64,000 nucleotides of DNA from Methanocellaceae archaeon UBA148 (GTDB lineage: Archaea; Halobacteriota; UBA148), in contig DAHG01000033.1 of assembly GCA_002495885.1 (NCBI GenBank), forward strand, positions 1 through 64,000, written 5' to 3'. The notes beneath the pieces are model-generated. The model was given only the letters and a program-made list of their open reading frames with translations. It was not told the origin of the DNA and did not search any database. The number at the start of each line of letters is the position of its first letter. Position 1 is the first letter of the stretch. Below, one piece after another: positions 51,577-60,402 of the stretch. The position numbers and the translations under genes are program-made.

Positions 51577-52094
51577 TACCACGGCACATCCTTTTTCCCC
51601 ATTTTATATCCTATGATATTTGTAATCCTATGCAGGAATGGTGTTATGACCAATATAACGATTACGCGGTACGATGTGAAATTCTCCGAGAACCAGGGAT
51701 GAGCAAATAATATCAAAAATAACCAAGCACCCAGGACAAAATCCAGTTGATCCATTATTGGAACTTTCGACCCACTTTCAATATCCAGTCTTCTTTTGAT
51801 GAAACTCTTGCACAAGTCACCAAATAAAGCTCCGAATGTTAAACAGAACAATACAATCAAGGGAAATAAAACAAAACTTGGAAGTAATACATTTTGTACA
51901 CTCCCTGTAAACATGCCAATAACAATTCCTCCGATCAATCCCTTCCAGGTTTTTCCGTTCCCAAAAATTCTTCTGCCATCGAGGAAATTCTTCTCAAAGT
52001 CAATTGATTTTCCACCGCCAGTTAAAACTGCAAAGGCATTTGCCACATATGCGGGTAACATTAACCAGATTGCAATCAATATTGTGCTAAACAA
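51576..52094 (-). CDS. carS: CDP-archaeol synthase
   Basis: CarS transfers CMP to unsaturated archaetidic acid, making CDP-archaeol, the branch point of archaeal phospholipids. The 172-residue membrane protein has about five helices. Family blocks are LMLPAYVANAFAVLTGGGKSID (about 11-32), DGRRIFGNGKTWKGLIGG (38-55), FGALFGDLCKSFIKRRLDIESG (about 87-108) and PIMDQLDFVLGA. The start is TTG 52094 after GGTG. It is divergent from the Tes-like gene across a 113-bp region with a tandem repeat, and leads the five-gene operon. Confidence 0.93.
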   Translation of the reverse strand: MFSTILIAIWLMLPAYVANAFAVLTGGGKSIDFEKNFLDGRRIFGNGKTWKGLIGGIVIGMFTGSVQNVLLPSFVLFPLIVLFCLTFGALFGDLCKSFIKRRLDIESGSKVPIMDQLDFVLGAWLFLILFAHPWFSENFTSYRVIVILVITPFLHRITNIIGYKMGKKDVPW

Positions 52095-52112
52095 ATCGAC
52101 ACCGAAAACGTT

Positions 52113-52161
52113 TTTTGTACAGGAACTGATAAACGTCTTTTGTATAGGAACTGATAAACGT
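52113..52161. promoter_or_regulatory. tandem 24-bp direct repeat between carS and tes
   Basis: Two 24-base copies (52113-52136 and 52138-52161; core AGGAACTGATAAACGT) differ at one base and are offset by 25 bp, filling half of the 113-bp gap between the divergent lipid genes. Binding of a regulator to adjacent sites would control both membrane-lipid genes; this is inference. Confidence 0.65.
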
Positions 52162-52207
52162 TATGAAGGTTTAATTAAATTATCTAATTAATGGGAGGCG
52201 TATTACA

Positions 52208-53725
52208 TTGAGCTCTTACCAAAGTCGACTTAACAAGGGACTGCCTAAACATACCACTTCGTTGTGCCCAGATTGCAAGAAGGTCATTGATGCGGTCATC
52301 TTCGAGCGAGACTGTGCTGTTTGGATGTCGAAGGAGTGCCCAGAGCATGGTCTTTTTGAGGATATCTACTGGTCAGATGTTGATATGTATCTTAGAGTTG
52401 AGAGATACGCATATGATGGAATAGGGGTTCAAAATCCGCAGACCACTGCATCAAACTGTCCGTTTGATTGCGGTCTTTGCGACATTCATCTGAGTTCTAC
52501 TTGTCTCGGAAACATCGATGTTACGAATAGATGCAACCTATCCTGTGATTTTTGTTTCGCAAATGCTAAAGTACAAAAAAGGGTATACGAGCCCTCGTTT
52601 GAGCAAATAAAGGATATGCTCGCTGCGTTAAGGGATGAACGCCCAGTCCCCACACCGGCAGTTCAATTTTCTGGTGGGGAGCCAACCCTTAGGGACGATC
52701 TTCCGGAAATCATCAAGCTTGCCAAAAAAATGGGATTCTTGCAGGTACAGATAGCTACAAATGGTGTCAGATTAGGGGAGGATCCCAAATATGCTCAAAC
52801 GCTAAAGGATGCCGGACTAAGCACAGTCTACCTTCATTTTGATGGGGTCTCTAAAAAGACAGAGCCACTGATAGAGATTAGAAAGAAGGTGATCGAACAT
52901 TGTCGCAAGGCAAGGCAGGGAGTTACGCTCGTCCCAACCGTCATCAATGGTTTTAACGATCATGAAGTAGGAGATGTCATCAGGCTTGCTGTGGAGAATA
53001 TCGACGTTATAAGGGGCGTTAATTTCCAACCTATCGCATTTACGGGTGCAGCTTCCACTGAAAAGAGGACGCGTCAAAGGTTCACGATCCCTGATCTGGC
53101 AGATCGAATAGAGCAACAAACAAACGGAACGATCAAAAAAAGCGATTTTTACCCGGTTCCATGCGTCGTATCGCTATCAAAATTAGTCGAGGAATACACG
53201 GGAGAGCCCAAGATTGAGTTCAGCGCTCACCCGCATTGTGGCGTTGCTACATACGTATTTGTAGACGGAAAAGAGCTTGTACCAATCAATCGCTTCGTGG
53301 ACGTGGATAAATTCTTCCAATCTGTGGATGAGGTAATCAACATCTTAAAGTCTGGTGGTTTGTTGGGCGGATCAAAAGCAATGATGAAAGGTGCTAAAGT
53401 GATAAACGATTGCATCCATGAGAATGCGCAGCCAAAAAATGTGCATTTCAAGGAAATGCTTAAACAGATATTGAAAAAACAAAACTATAAGTCGCTGGGA
53501 GAGTTTCATTGGAACGTGCTGTTTATCGGAGCGATGCACTTCCAAGACTCATACAATTATGACATAGAACGTGTTAAGCGGTGCGTAATTCATTATGCCA
53601 CGCCCGACCCAAAAAGAAGGATTGTACCGTTCTGCGCGTACAATTCTGGTCCGACTTTTAGAGAAGAGGTCGAGCAAAAATATAGCATTCCGTTGAAGGA
53701 GTGGGAAAGCCAGCATAAAACATGA
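52208..53725 (+). CDS. tes: Tes-like radical SAM enzyme (tetraether lipid synthase family)
   Basis: The 505-residue protein matches the MJ0619-type radical SAM family that includes Tes, which joins archaeol tails to make GDGT tetraethers. It has a rubredoxin-like SLCPDCKK...KECPEHG (about 19-51), NCPFDCGLCDIH (about 83-94) and the radical SAM motif CNLSCDFC (about 109-116). VQFSGGEPTLRDDLP, QIATNGVRLGEDP and a cysteine-bearing C-terminal part (FYPVPCVVSLS, HPHCG) follow. TTG 52208 follows GGGAGG. CarS, the phospholipid branch enzyme, is divergent, supporting the lipid role. Other MJ0619-family activities are possible. Confidence 0.8.
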   Translation: MSSYQSRLNKGLPKHTTSLCPDCKKVIDAVIFERDCAVWMSKECPEHGLFEDIYWSDVDMYLRVERYAYDGIGVQNPQTTASNCPFDCGLCDIHLSSTCLGNIDVTNRCNLSCDFCFANAKVQKRVYEPSFEQIKDMLAALRDERPVPTPAVQFSGGEPTLRDDLPEIIKLAKKMGFLQVQIATNGVRLGEDPKYAQTLKDAGLSTVYLHFDGVSKKTEPLIEIRKKVIEHCRKARQGVTLVPTVINGFNDHEVGDVIRLAVENIDVIRGVNFQPIAFTGAASTEKRTRQRFTIPDLADRIEQQTNGTIKKSDFYPVPCVVSLSKLVEEYTGEPKIEFSAHPHCGVATYVFVDGKELVPINRFVDVDKFFQSVDEVINILKSGGLLGGSKAMMKGAKVINDCIHENAQPKNVHFKEMLKQILKKQNYKSLGEFHWNVLFIGAMHFQDSYNYDIERVKRCVIHYATPDPKRRIVPFCAYNSGPTFREEVEQKYSIPLKEWESQHKT

Positions 53726-53823
53726 TTTATGCTGCTTTTTGGCCCGGTTTTTTACCCCCTTCTAGTAATAAGATAAGAAGATAATTAGCAAATGCAAAAA
53801 AAAAATGAATGTAGGTGAATGAC

Positions 53824-55050
53824 TTGAGGTTAAGCGACGTTGATCCAGAAGTGGCAAGAGCCATTATGCAGGAAAGGGAAAGGGAAAGGTCTGGATTGGA
53901 GTTGATCGCCTCTGAAAACTTTGTTAGCGAGGCGGTCTTAGAGGCGCAGGGCTCCGTCATGACGAACAAGTATGCTGAGGGCTATCCATCGCGGCGATAC
54001 TATGGCGGTTGTGAATATATGGATGTCGTGGAAAACCTGGCTATAGAGAGAGCCAAGAAGATTTTTGGTGCAGAACATGCGAACGTCCAACCACACTCTG
54101 GCTCGCAAGCAAACATGGCAGTTTACTTCGCCATGCTAAATGTCGGCGATACCATCATGGGGATGGAGTTATCCCAGGGCGGCCACCTAACACACGGAAG
54201 CCCAGCAAGCTTTTCAGGAAAGCTCTTTAACGTCGTCACCTATGGTGTGGATCGAAAGACACAAATGATCAACTATGACGAGGTGTGTGAACTCGCAAAA
54301 AAACACAAACCCAAGATGATCGTGGCAGGTGCCAGTGCATATCCAAGGGAGATAGATTTTGCTGCCTTCAGAGAGATAGCTGGTACAGTCGGCGCATACT
54401 TAATGGCTGACATGGCCCATATCGCTGGACTAATTGTAGCTGGAGTCCACCAGAGTCCAGTACCGCATGCTCATTTTATCACGAGCACCACCCATAAGAC
54501 CTTGCGTGGCGCTCGAGGCGGATTTATTCTCTGCAAGAAGGAATATGCCAAGGCAATAGACAAGACTGTTTTTCCAGGAATCCAAGGCGGTCCTTTGATG
54601 CATTCCATCGCTGCCAAGGCTGTCACGTTCAAAGAGGCGATGAGTCCAGAGTTCGTAAATTATCAAAAGCAGATCGTAAAGAATTCAAAGGCATTAGCTG
54701 ATGAGCTTATAAACAAAGGGTTTGACTTGGTCTCGGGTGGAACCGACAACCATCTGGTGCTTGTAGATCTGACCAGCAAAGGGATAACAGGCAAAGAGGC
54801 TGAAGACGCCTTAAGTGATGTTAACATCATCGTGAATAAGAATACCATCCCGTTTGATCCACAAAGTCCATTCATCGCTTCCGGTATACGGATAGGCACG
54901 CCGGCAGTGACGACGAGGGGCATGAAAGAGCGCGAGATGAGAGAAATAGCGAGAATGGTCACTACAGTATTATCGGATATTGACAACCAGATGATACGCC
55001 GAAATGTCAAAGAAGAAGTAGATAGAATTTGTAATCAATTCCCACTTTAG
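53824..55050 (+). CDS. glyA: serine hydroxymethyltransferase
   Basis: GlyA interconverts serine and glycine, charging tetrahydrofolate with a one-carbon unit. It shows ERSGLELIASENFVSEAV, EGYPSRRYYGGCEYMD, HSGSQANMAVY, the PLP lysine in ITSTTHKTLRGARGG, and FPGIQGGPLMHSIAAKAV. TTG 53824 is chosen because AGGTGA (53813-53818) ends five bases before it; GTG 53815 inside that box would add three residues. It is first of a seven-gene plus-strand cluster for one-carbon, purine, pterin and F420 metabolism. Confidence 0.95.
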   Translation: MRLSDVDPEVARAIMQERERERSGLELIASENFVSEAVLEAQGSVMTNKYAEGYPSRRYYGGCEYMDVVENLAIERAKKIFGAEHANVQPHSGSQANMAVYFAMLNVGDTIMGMELSQGGHLTHGSPASFSGKLFNVVTYGVDRKTQMINYDEVCELAKKHKPKMIVAGASAYPREIDFAAFREIAGTVGAYLMADMAHIAGLIVAGVHQSPVPHAHFITSTTHKTLRGARGGFILCKKEYAKAIDKTVFPGIQGGPLMHSIAAKAVTFKEAMSPEFVNYQKQIVKNSKALADELINKGFDLVSGGTDNHLVLVDLTSKGITGKEAEDALSDVNIIVNKNTIPFDPQSPFIASGIRIGTPAVTTRGMKEREMREIARMVTTVLSDIDNQMIRRNVKEEVDRICNQFPL

Positions 55051-55084
55051 TAGGTATGAAACTTTACTGTATTGAGTATGAACT

Positions 55085-55930
55085 ATGATCATCGACGGAC
55101 GTAAGATTGCTGACGAACTCCAAGAAGAAGTTGCGAGAGAGGTTAAAAAGCTGAGAGAGAACTACGGCATAATCCCGGGTTTAGCTACGATCTCTGTCGG
55201 GGAAGATCCTGCATCAAAGACCTATCTTTCGATGAAAAGGCGAGCTTGTGAAAATGTAGCAATACATTATGAAGAGCATATTTTTCCAAAAGGAGCACGA
55301 CAGGGGGAAGTGATCAAAAGAATTCTGGAGTTAAACGACGATGTGAGGATTCATGGCATCTTGGTCCAGCTTCCTTTACCATCACATTTGGATGAAGATG
55401 CAATCTTAGAGAGGGTTTCGCCAAAAAAGGATGTCGACGGATTTAATCCCCTTAACCTAGGTAACCTGCTTATCGGCAACGAAAATATACCGCCTTGTAC
55501 GCCCGCAGGGATAGTGTTCATGCTGGAAAAGATCGGCGTGGATCTGAGAGGGAGACATGCCGTTGTAGTCGGTCGAAGTAAGATAGTGGGTCGCCCGCTT
55601 GCAGCGATGTTTTTGAACAGAGATGCAACCGTCACAATTTGTCACTCAAAAACGAAGGATTTGAAAGAGTACACAAAGCAAGCAGACATATTGGTTGTTG
55701 CCGCCGGCAGGGCCAAGCTAATCACAAAAGAAATGGTAAAAGAAGGGGCAGTGATTATCGACGTTGGGATGAACAGGATCGAAAGGGAACTTTGTGGCGA
55801 CGTAGATTTTGAGGGTGTCAAAGAAAAAGCTTCGGCTATCACGCCCGTACCTGGTGGCGTTGGGCCCATGACCGTAGCCATGTTGATGAAGAATACTTTG
55901 GTTTCAGCGAGGAACACATTAAGAGGGTAA
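55085..55930 (+). CDS. folD: FolD: methylene-THF dehydrogenase/cyclohydrolase
   Basis: FolD oxidises 5,10-methylene-THF and opens methenyl-THF to 10-formyl-THF, the donor for PurN and AICAR transformylase downstream. The 281 residues carry GEDPASKTYLSMKRRACEN (with catalytic Lys), GILVQLPLPSHLDEDAIL, KDVDGFNPLNLGNLL, CTPAGIVFML, VVGRSKIVGRPLAAMF and TPVPGGVGPMTVAMLMKN. It starts 35 bp after glyA. Very confident. Confidence 0.96.
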   Translation: MIIDGRKIADELQEEVAREVKKLRENYGIIPGLATISVGEDPASKTYLSMKRRACENVAIHYEEHIFPKGARQGEVIKRILELNDDVRIHGILVQLPLPSHLDEDAILERVSPKKDVDGFNPLNLGNLLIGNENIPPCTPAGIVFMLEKIGVDLRGRHAVVVGRSKIVGRPLAAMFLNRDATVTICHSKTKDLKEYTKQADILVVAAGRAKLITKEMVKEGAVIIDVGMNRIERELCGDVDFEGVKEKASAITPVPGGVGPMTVAMLMKNTLVSARNTLRG

Positions 55931-55936
55931 CGCGAC

Positions 55937-56506
55937 ATGAAGAAGTGCATCAAAAACAAGATTCTCGTAATAAGAGATGCACAGTCAAGTGAAGAGATAT
56001 TATGCAAAAGTTTGCAGATCGAAAAAAATCTTCTTGATTTAGAGGAATTTAACAAAGCTAAAATGGTCATGTTTTACATCTCTAAAGGGAGTGAAGTCCA
56101 TACAAGGAGGATGATAAAAGAGGCGATGAAGAGAGGAAAGAGGGTCGCAGTTCCAGTTACGAAATTAGATGAGGGGGAGCTCGCTGTATCAGAGCTGCTG
56201 GATTCCGATGAACTAAAGCTGGGTGCTTTTGACGTTCCGGAGCCAAAGGATCCGAAGCTCATTTCTGCGGGCGAAGTGGATTTGATCGTCGTTCCAGGCG
56301 TCGCATTCGACATGAGAGGGCATCGTCTTGGCTATGGCCTGGGATTCTATGATAGATTTTTGTCCTCAGTTGGGGATGATGCAATCATAGTAGCGCTGGC
56401 TTATGATTCTCAGGTCTTGGATGAGATACCAAATGAGCGCCATGACGTTCCAGCAGATGCGATCATAACAGAGAGCCAGATCATACGTCCTCTTAACAGG
56501 GGGTGA
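55937..56506 (+). CDS. 5-formyltetrahydrofolate cyclo-ligase
   Basis: This 189-residue enzyme recycles 5-formyl-THF to methenyl-THF using ATP. Blocks are KMVMFYISKGSEVHTRRMIKEA (about 43-64), RGKRVAVPVTKLDEGEL, VDLIVVPGVAFDMRGHRLGYGLGFYDRF (about 115-142) and VALAYDSQVLDEIPNERHDVPAD. It starts 6 bp after folD. Its TGA stop forms part of the GGGTGAT ribosome-binding site of purN. Confidence 0.92.
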   Translation: MKKCIKNKILVIRDAQSSEEILCKSLQIEKNLLDLEEFNKAKMVMFYISKGSEVHTRRMIKEAMKRGKRVAVPVTKLDEGELAVSELLDSDELKLGAFDVPEPKDPKLISAGEVDLIVVPGVAFDMRGHRLGYGLGFYDRFLSSVGDDAIIVALAYDSQVLDEIPNERHDVPADAIITESQIIRPLNRG

Positions 56507-56510
56507 TATC

Positions 56511-57119
56511 GTGCGAAGAATAAATATAGGCATACTTGCATCGGTCTCAAGCTGGGGAGGAAATTTAGCAGCCATCCTAGAGGGCGTTAAGAGGGGGAAG
56601 CTAAACGTGAACATCACAGTAGTAATCTGTGATGGTCCAAATGCGCACATTTTAGATATGGCAACAGGGCACAACATCAGGAGCGTGATCATCTCTCCGG
56701 ACGGCGGCGAGGAGTATGATGAAGAATTGATCTCCTGCCTAAATAATAACTCCGTAGATTTGGTCGTGATGGATGGCTACATGAGGGTCTTGAGCCCCAG
56801 GGTTATCTCTGCCTACAGAGACAGGATCATGAACATTCATCCTGCTTTACTTCCGAGTTTTCCGGGCCTGAATGCGTGGCAGCAGGCATTAGATTATGGT
56901 GTGAAGATATCTGGTTGTACGATTCACTTCGCGGATGAAAACGTCGACTGCGGACCGATAATCTTGCAGAGCGCTGTGCCAGTCAGAGACGATGATACCG
57001 TTGAATCATTGCGCAAGAGAATTCTCAAGGAAGAGATGAGGCTTTACATAAAGGCAATTAAACTGTTCGCAGATGGCAAACTGAGAGTAAGTGGACGAAA
57101 GGTTGTGATAGATAGATGA
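56511..57119 (+). CDS. purN: phosphoribosylglycinamide formyltransferase
   Basis: PurN formylates GAR using 10-formyl-THF. The 202 residues have IGILASVSSWGGNLAAILEGV at the start, the catalytic Asn-His region RIMNIHPALLPSFPGLNAWQQAL (about 104-126, with N106/H108-type residues), GCTIHFADENVDCGPIILQ (HFxxxxxDxGxII), then VRDDDTVESLRKRI. GTG start 56511 follows GGGTGATATC, which contains the previous stop. The end overlaps the next gene by 4 bp (ATGA). Confidence 0.94.
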   Translation: MRRINIGILASVSSWGGNLAAILEGVKRGKLNVNITVVICDGPNAHILDMATGHNIRSVIISPDGGEEYDEELISCLNNNSVDLVVMDGYMRVLSPRVISAYRDRIMNIHPALLPSFPGLNAWQQALDYGVKISGCTIHFADENVDCGPIILQSAVPVRDDDTVESLRKRILKEEMRLYIKAIKLFADGKLRVSGRKVVIDR

Positions 57120-58051
57120 AAAGAAGCTTAACACTGAGGTTCGAGAAAATTCAAGATTTGAGGTATGGGGAGAATGCACATCAAAAAGCAGTCTTCTACC
57201 GGGACCCAGATTTCAAGGGGGCATGCGTAGCCAACGCAATCCAGCTCCATGGAAAGATGCTGTCATTTAACAACATCGTTGACCTGGATGCCGCCCTAGA
57301 GTTCGTGAAGGAATTCGAAAGACCTGCGGTCGCGATAATAAAGCACACCAACCCGTGCGGCACTGCGTGCAGTGACAATATCACCCATGCATATAAGAAA
57401 GCGCATGCATCAGACCCTCTTTCTGCCTTTGGAGGCATCATTGCATTGAACAGAGAATGCGATCTTGAGACTGCGAAAGAAATCACATCGACTTTTGTAG
57501 AGGCAATAATAGCCCCTAGTTACAGTGACGATGCCCTAAAGACATTAAAGCAGAAAGAGAATTTGCGGGTACTGGGGGGGGGCGATCTTACCAAAACGAC
57601 CGAGAAGGACATGAAAAAAGTCGTTGGCGGGCTCTTAGTTCAAGATAGGGATATGCTGGATGTAAGCAATTTGACGATCGTGACAGAGCAAAAGCCAAGC
57701 GAAGAGGAGATGAAAACGCTATTGTTCGGTTGGAAGGTTGTTAAGCATGTAAAATCCAACGCAATAGTGCTCGCCAGCGATGAGCAAACAGTGGGCGTCG
57801 GTGCGGGCCAGATGAGTAGAGTTGATGCCGTCGAGATAGCAATAAAAAAAGCAGGTGAGAGGGCACAGAGGAGTTGCATGGCATCGGATGCCTTCTTCCC
57901 CTTCAGAGACGGAATAGATGTGGCAGCCAAAGCTGGTATTACAGCCATAATCCAGCCCGGCGGGTCTATCAGAGATGAAGAGGTTATTCACGCTGCAAAC
58001 GAGCACAACATTGCAATGGTTTTCACCGGAATGCGACACTTCAAACACTGA
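57116..58051 (+). CDS. purV: stand-alone AICAR transformylase domain (PurH C-domain)
   Basis: The 311 residues correspond to the C-terminal AICAR formyltransferase half of bacterial PurH without the IMP cyclohydrolase domain: LRYGENAHQKAVFYRDP (about 13-29), KMLSFNNIVDLDAAL, the Lys-His catalytic AIIKHTNPCGTAC (about 75-87), DPLSAFGGIIALN, VKHVKSNAIVLA, GAGQMSRVDAVEIA and DAFFPFRDGIDVAAKAGI. The split form is known in archaea (called PurV), paired with a separate PurO. It uses 10-formyl-THF from FolD. It overlaps purN by 4 bp. Confidence 0.92.
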   Translation: MKRSLTLRFEKIQDLRYGENAHQKAVFYRDPDFKGACVANAIQLHGKMLSFNNIVDLDAALEFVKEFERPAVAIIKHTNPCGTACSDNITHAYKKAHASDPLSAFGGIIALNRECDLETAKEITSTFVEAIIAPSYSDDALKTLKQKENLRVLGGGDLTKTTEKDMKKVVGGLLVQDRDMLDVSNLTIVTEQKPSEEEMKTLLFGWKVVKHVKSNAIVLASDEQTVGVGAGQMSRVDAVEIAIKKAGERAQRSCMASDAFFPFRDGIDVAAKAGITAIIQPGGSIRDEEVIHAANEHNIAMVFTGMRHFKH

Positions 58052-58060
58052 GGATTTTGC

Positions 58061-59275
58061 ATGGCGACCAGCGATGAAATTGTCAGCATGGGCGATTCAT
58101 GCCCCCCGAAGATTATGGGCGTTATAAACCTGAGCGAGGAATCCTTTTACAAGGGCTCTATAGTCAGTGGAGACGAGGTAAGTAAAAGAGCGTCCACCAT
58201 GGTCGAGGATGGCGCTGAGATGATAGACGTAGGTGCTCGATCTACTGCCCCTGGCGTTAGACAAATTTCAGTTCAAGAGGAAAAAGAAAGACTATTAACC
58301 GCCTTAAAAGATGTTGTAGACCTCGATGTGCCCATATCTGTGGATACACAATACTCAGATATAGCTGAGATGGCGCTGAACATGGGCGCATGCATGATAA
58401 ACGATATCAGTGGATTAAAAAAAGATCCTCGCATGGCAGAGGTCATATCTGACTTTAACGTGCCAGCGATAGTGATGGCATCCAAGATAAAACCTGGCGA
58501 TCGCCTTACATTTCCCGAGATCGTAGCATCTTTGGTCGATAGTATCGCATTGGCCGAAGGGACGGGGATAAGCAAGATCATCATTGACCCTGGCATTGGC
58601 AGATGGGTAAAAGAAAAGACCTACGAGTACAACCTAGCTATCATAAGCGGTCTTGAAAGGCTCCTAGTACTTGGAAAACCCGTCTTAGTCGCCATATCAC
58701 GCAAATCCTTTATCGGAGACATCTTAGGCATAGCAGAGCCTTCTGATCGGTTAGCTGGCACCTTAGCATGCACTGCCATCGCCGTTTATAAAGGAGCGCA
58801 TATAGTGAGAACACATGACATAAAGGAGACAAGGGAGATAATCAGAATGGCAACAGCTATACGAGGAAAACAGATCATGATTGACAATGGAGATTATCAG
58901 GTCGTCAAGATCGATTACCTGAAAAACCCAGAAGATTCAGTCGAGCTGATGAGGTCTCTTGATGTGACTGAGACTGGCACAAAGATAATGGGGGAAAAGA
59001 CCGTGTCTCGGGTCATGCTCATCAAAAACGTAACAGCGCCAGAGGCTCTGATCATAAAACAGGAAATGCTCGCCAAGGGAGGGGATGCAGCCATACCCAT
59101 GGGAGTGATGTCCGGCGAGATAAAAAGAGCGGATATCGCCGTCATCGGCACGATATTACAAATCAACGACGTGATAAAGAAGTTAAAGACACAATCTTTC
59201 AACCTGCCCATAATAAGCAACTTGATCAGAGATGCACTTGAAAAGGAAAAGGACGTAAAATATCTTTATGGGTGA
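58061..59275 (+). CDS. dihydropteroate synthase-like protein (MJ0107 type)
   Basis: The 404 residues begin with a TIM-barrel DHPS domain (about 15-270): KIMGVINLSEESFYKG, DGAEMIDVGARSTAPG, VPISVDTQYSDIAEMAL, CMINDISGL, IIIDPGIGRWVKEKT and LVAISRKSFIGDILG, with an RTHD motif. A C-terminal domain (about 285-404) not found in bacterial DHPS follows, as in archaeal MJ0107-like proteins. It is expected to act in pterin (methanopterin or folate-like) assembly. It sits between the AICAR transformylase and cofE genes. The exact acceptor is uncertain. Confidence 0.82.
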   Translation: MATSDEIVSMGDSCPPKIMGVINLSEESFYKGSIVSGDEVSKRASTMVEDGAEMIDVGARSTAPGVRQISVQEEKERLLTALKDVVDLDVPISVDTQYSDIAEMALNMGACMINDISGLKKDPRMAEVISDFNVPAIVMASKIKPGDRLTFPEIVASLVDSIALAEGTGISKIIIDPGIGRWVKEKTYEYNLAIISGLERLLVLGKPVLVAISRKSFIGDILGIAEPSDRLAGTLACTAIAVYKGAHIVRTHDIKETREIIRMATAIRGKQIMIDNGDYQVVKIDYLKNPEDSVELMRSLDVTETGTKIMGEKTVSRVMLIKNVTAPEALIIKQEMLAKGGDAAIPMGVMSGEIKRADIAVIGTILQINDVIKKLKTQSFNLPIISNLIRDALEKEKDVKYLYG

Positions 59276-59280
59276 AACGC

Positions 59281-60048
59281 TTGAAAAAGATGGTGCTATA
59301 CTCTCTCAAGACCCCGATAATTAGGCCTGGGGATGATATTGTAAAAGTGATGCTGAATGTGTTGGAGAGGGAAAAGTTGCACTTAGAGGATGAGGATGTG
59401 ATAGTGATCGCAGAAAGCGCAGTTGCCACTTCCCAAGGCAGAATAAAAAAACTAGATCGCGTGAATCCGTCTGAAGATGCGATGAGAATTGCTAAAAAAT
59501 ATGATCTCAATCCCAAGATCGTAGAAGTCGTTCTCCAAGAAGCCAACGAGGTATATGGAGGATCGAGAGGCATATTGTTAACCAAGAAAGAGGGATTATT
59601 CGTTGTCAATGCAGGTGTGGACTGCTCCAATGCTCCCGAGGATTGTGTTGTACTGCTGCCAAAGGATCCTCAAGAAACAGCAGATAGGATACGAAAGGAT
59701 GTCGAAAAGAAAGCCGGAAAGAGGATAGGAATAATCATAGGAGATAGCAGGGTTATTCCACTTAAAAGAGGGGTAATCGGCGTTGCACTTGCAACTGCAG
59801 GTATAGAGCCCGTAGAAGACTGCAGGGGAAGGGAGGATATATTTGGAAAGAAACTGAAGGTGACATTTAGGGCGATAGCTGATGATATGGTTTCTGCAGC
59901 ACAAATCCTCATGGGGGAAGCCGATGAACAAACTCCAATGGTGCTCATAAGGGGCGCCCCAATTAAATTTACGGAAGAGCCGCAACAAGAGATGTGCTTA
60001 CCACCAGAAGAGTGCATATACATGAGCGTCTTTCAGCTAAGACCTTGA
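59281..60048 (+). CDS. cofE: F420-0:gamma-glutamyl ligase
   Basis: CofE adds gamma-linked glutamates to F420-0 using GTP. The product starts MKKMVLYSLKTPIIRPGDDI and contains LEDEDVIVIAESAVATSQGRI, VYGGSRGILLTKKEGLFVVNAGVDCSNAP, GIIIGDSRVIPLKRGVIGVALA, GREDIFGKKLKVTFRAIADDM and QTPMVLIRGAPI. TTG 59281 is preferred as GGGTGA (59270-59275, including the previous stop) ends five bases before it; GTG 59272 would overlap that box. It marks an F420-using organism. Confidence 0.93.
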   Translation: MKKMVLYSLKTPIIRPGDDIVKVMLNVLEREKLHLEDEDVIVIAESAVATSQGRIKKLDRVNPSEDAMRIAKKYDLNPKIVEVVLQEANEVYGGSRGILLTKKEGLFVVNAGVDCSNAPEDCVVLLPKDPQETADRIRKDVEKKAGKRIGIIIGDSRVIPLKRGVIGVALATAGIEPVEDCRGREDIFGKKLKVTFRAIADDMVSAAQILMGEADEQTPMVLIRGAPIKFTEEPQQEMCLPPEECIYMSVFQLRP

Positions 60049-60252
60049 ACATTCTTTTTGCATCTTCTTACCGTAGCGTAGAATGATCTTTATTAATTAG
60101 CTAAGATCGTGTCAATTTTAGTTGGAATTCACCTTTTAGAGGTAATAAGGTTCTTTATAGTACAGCATAGGATTATTCATAACGGAATGGATATTTATTA
60201 TTTATATATCATCAGGTCAATACCCACCTTAGTAGATAGAATAAATACAAGC

Positions 60253-60325
60253 AGCCCGGTGGTGTAGTGGTCAATCATACAAGGCTCTGGACCTTGTGAC
60301 TGCGGTTCGAATCCGTACCGGGCTA
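60253..60325 (+). tRNA. tRNA-Gln(CUG)
   Basis: Acceptor AGCCCGG (60253-60259) pairs with CCGGGCT (60318-60324), discriminator A at 60325. The anticodon arm is CAAGG-CTCTGGA-CCTTG with anticodon CTG at 60287-60289. The T arm is TGCGG-TTCGAAT-CCGTA. No intron and no encoded CCA. A TTTATATAT box lies at 60201-60209. Confidence 0.95.
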
Positions 60326-60402
60326 TTGGTGTGTTGGTTTGGTATACGAACAGCGGAAAACTTATAGGTAATTAAGGGCAAATAATATAGAGAGGATTTA
60401 GT

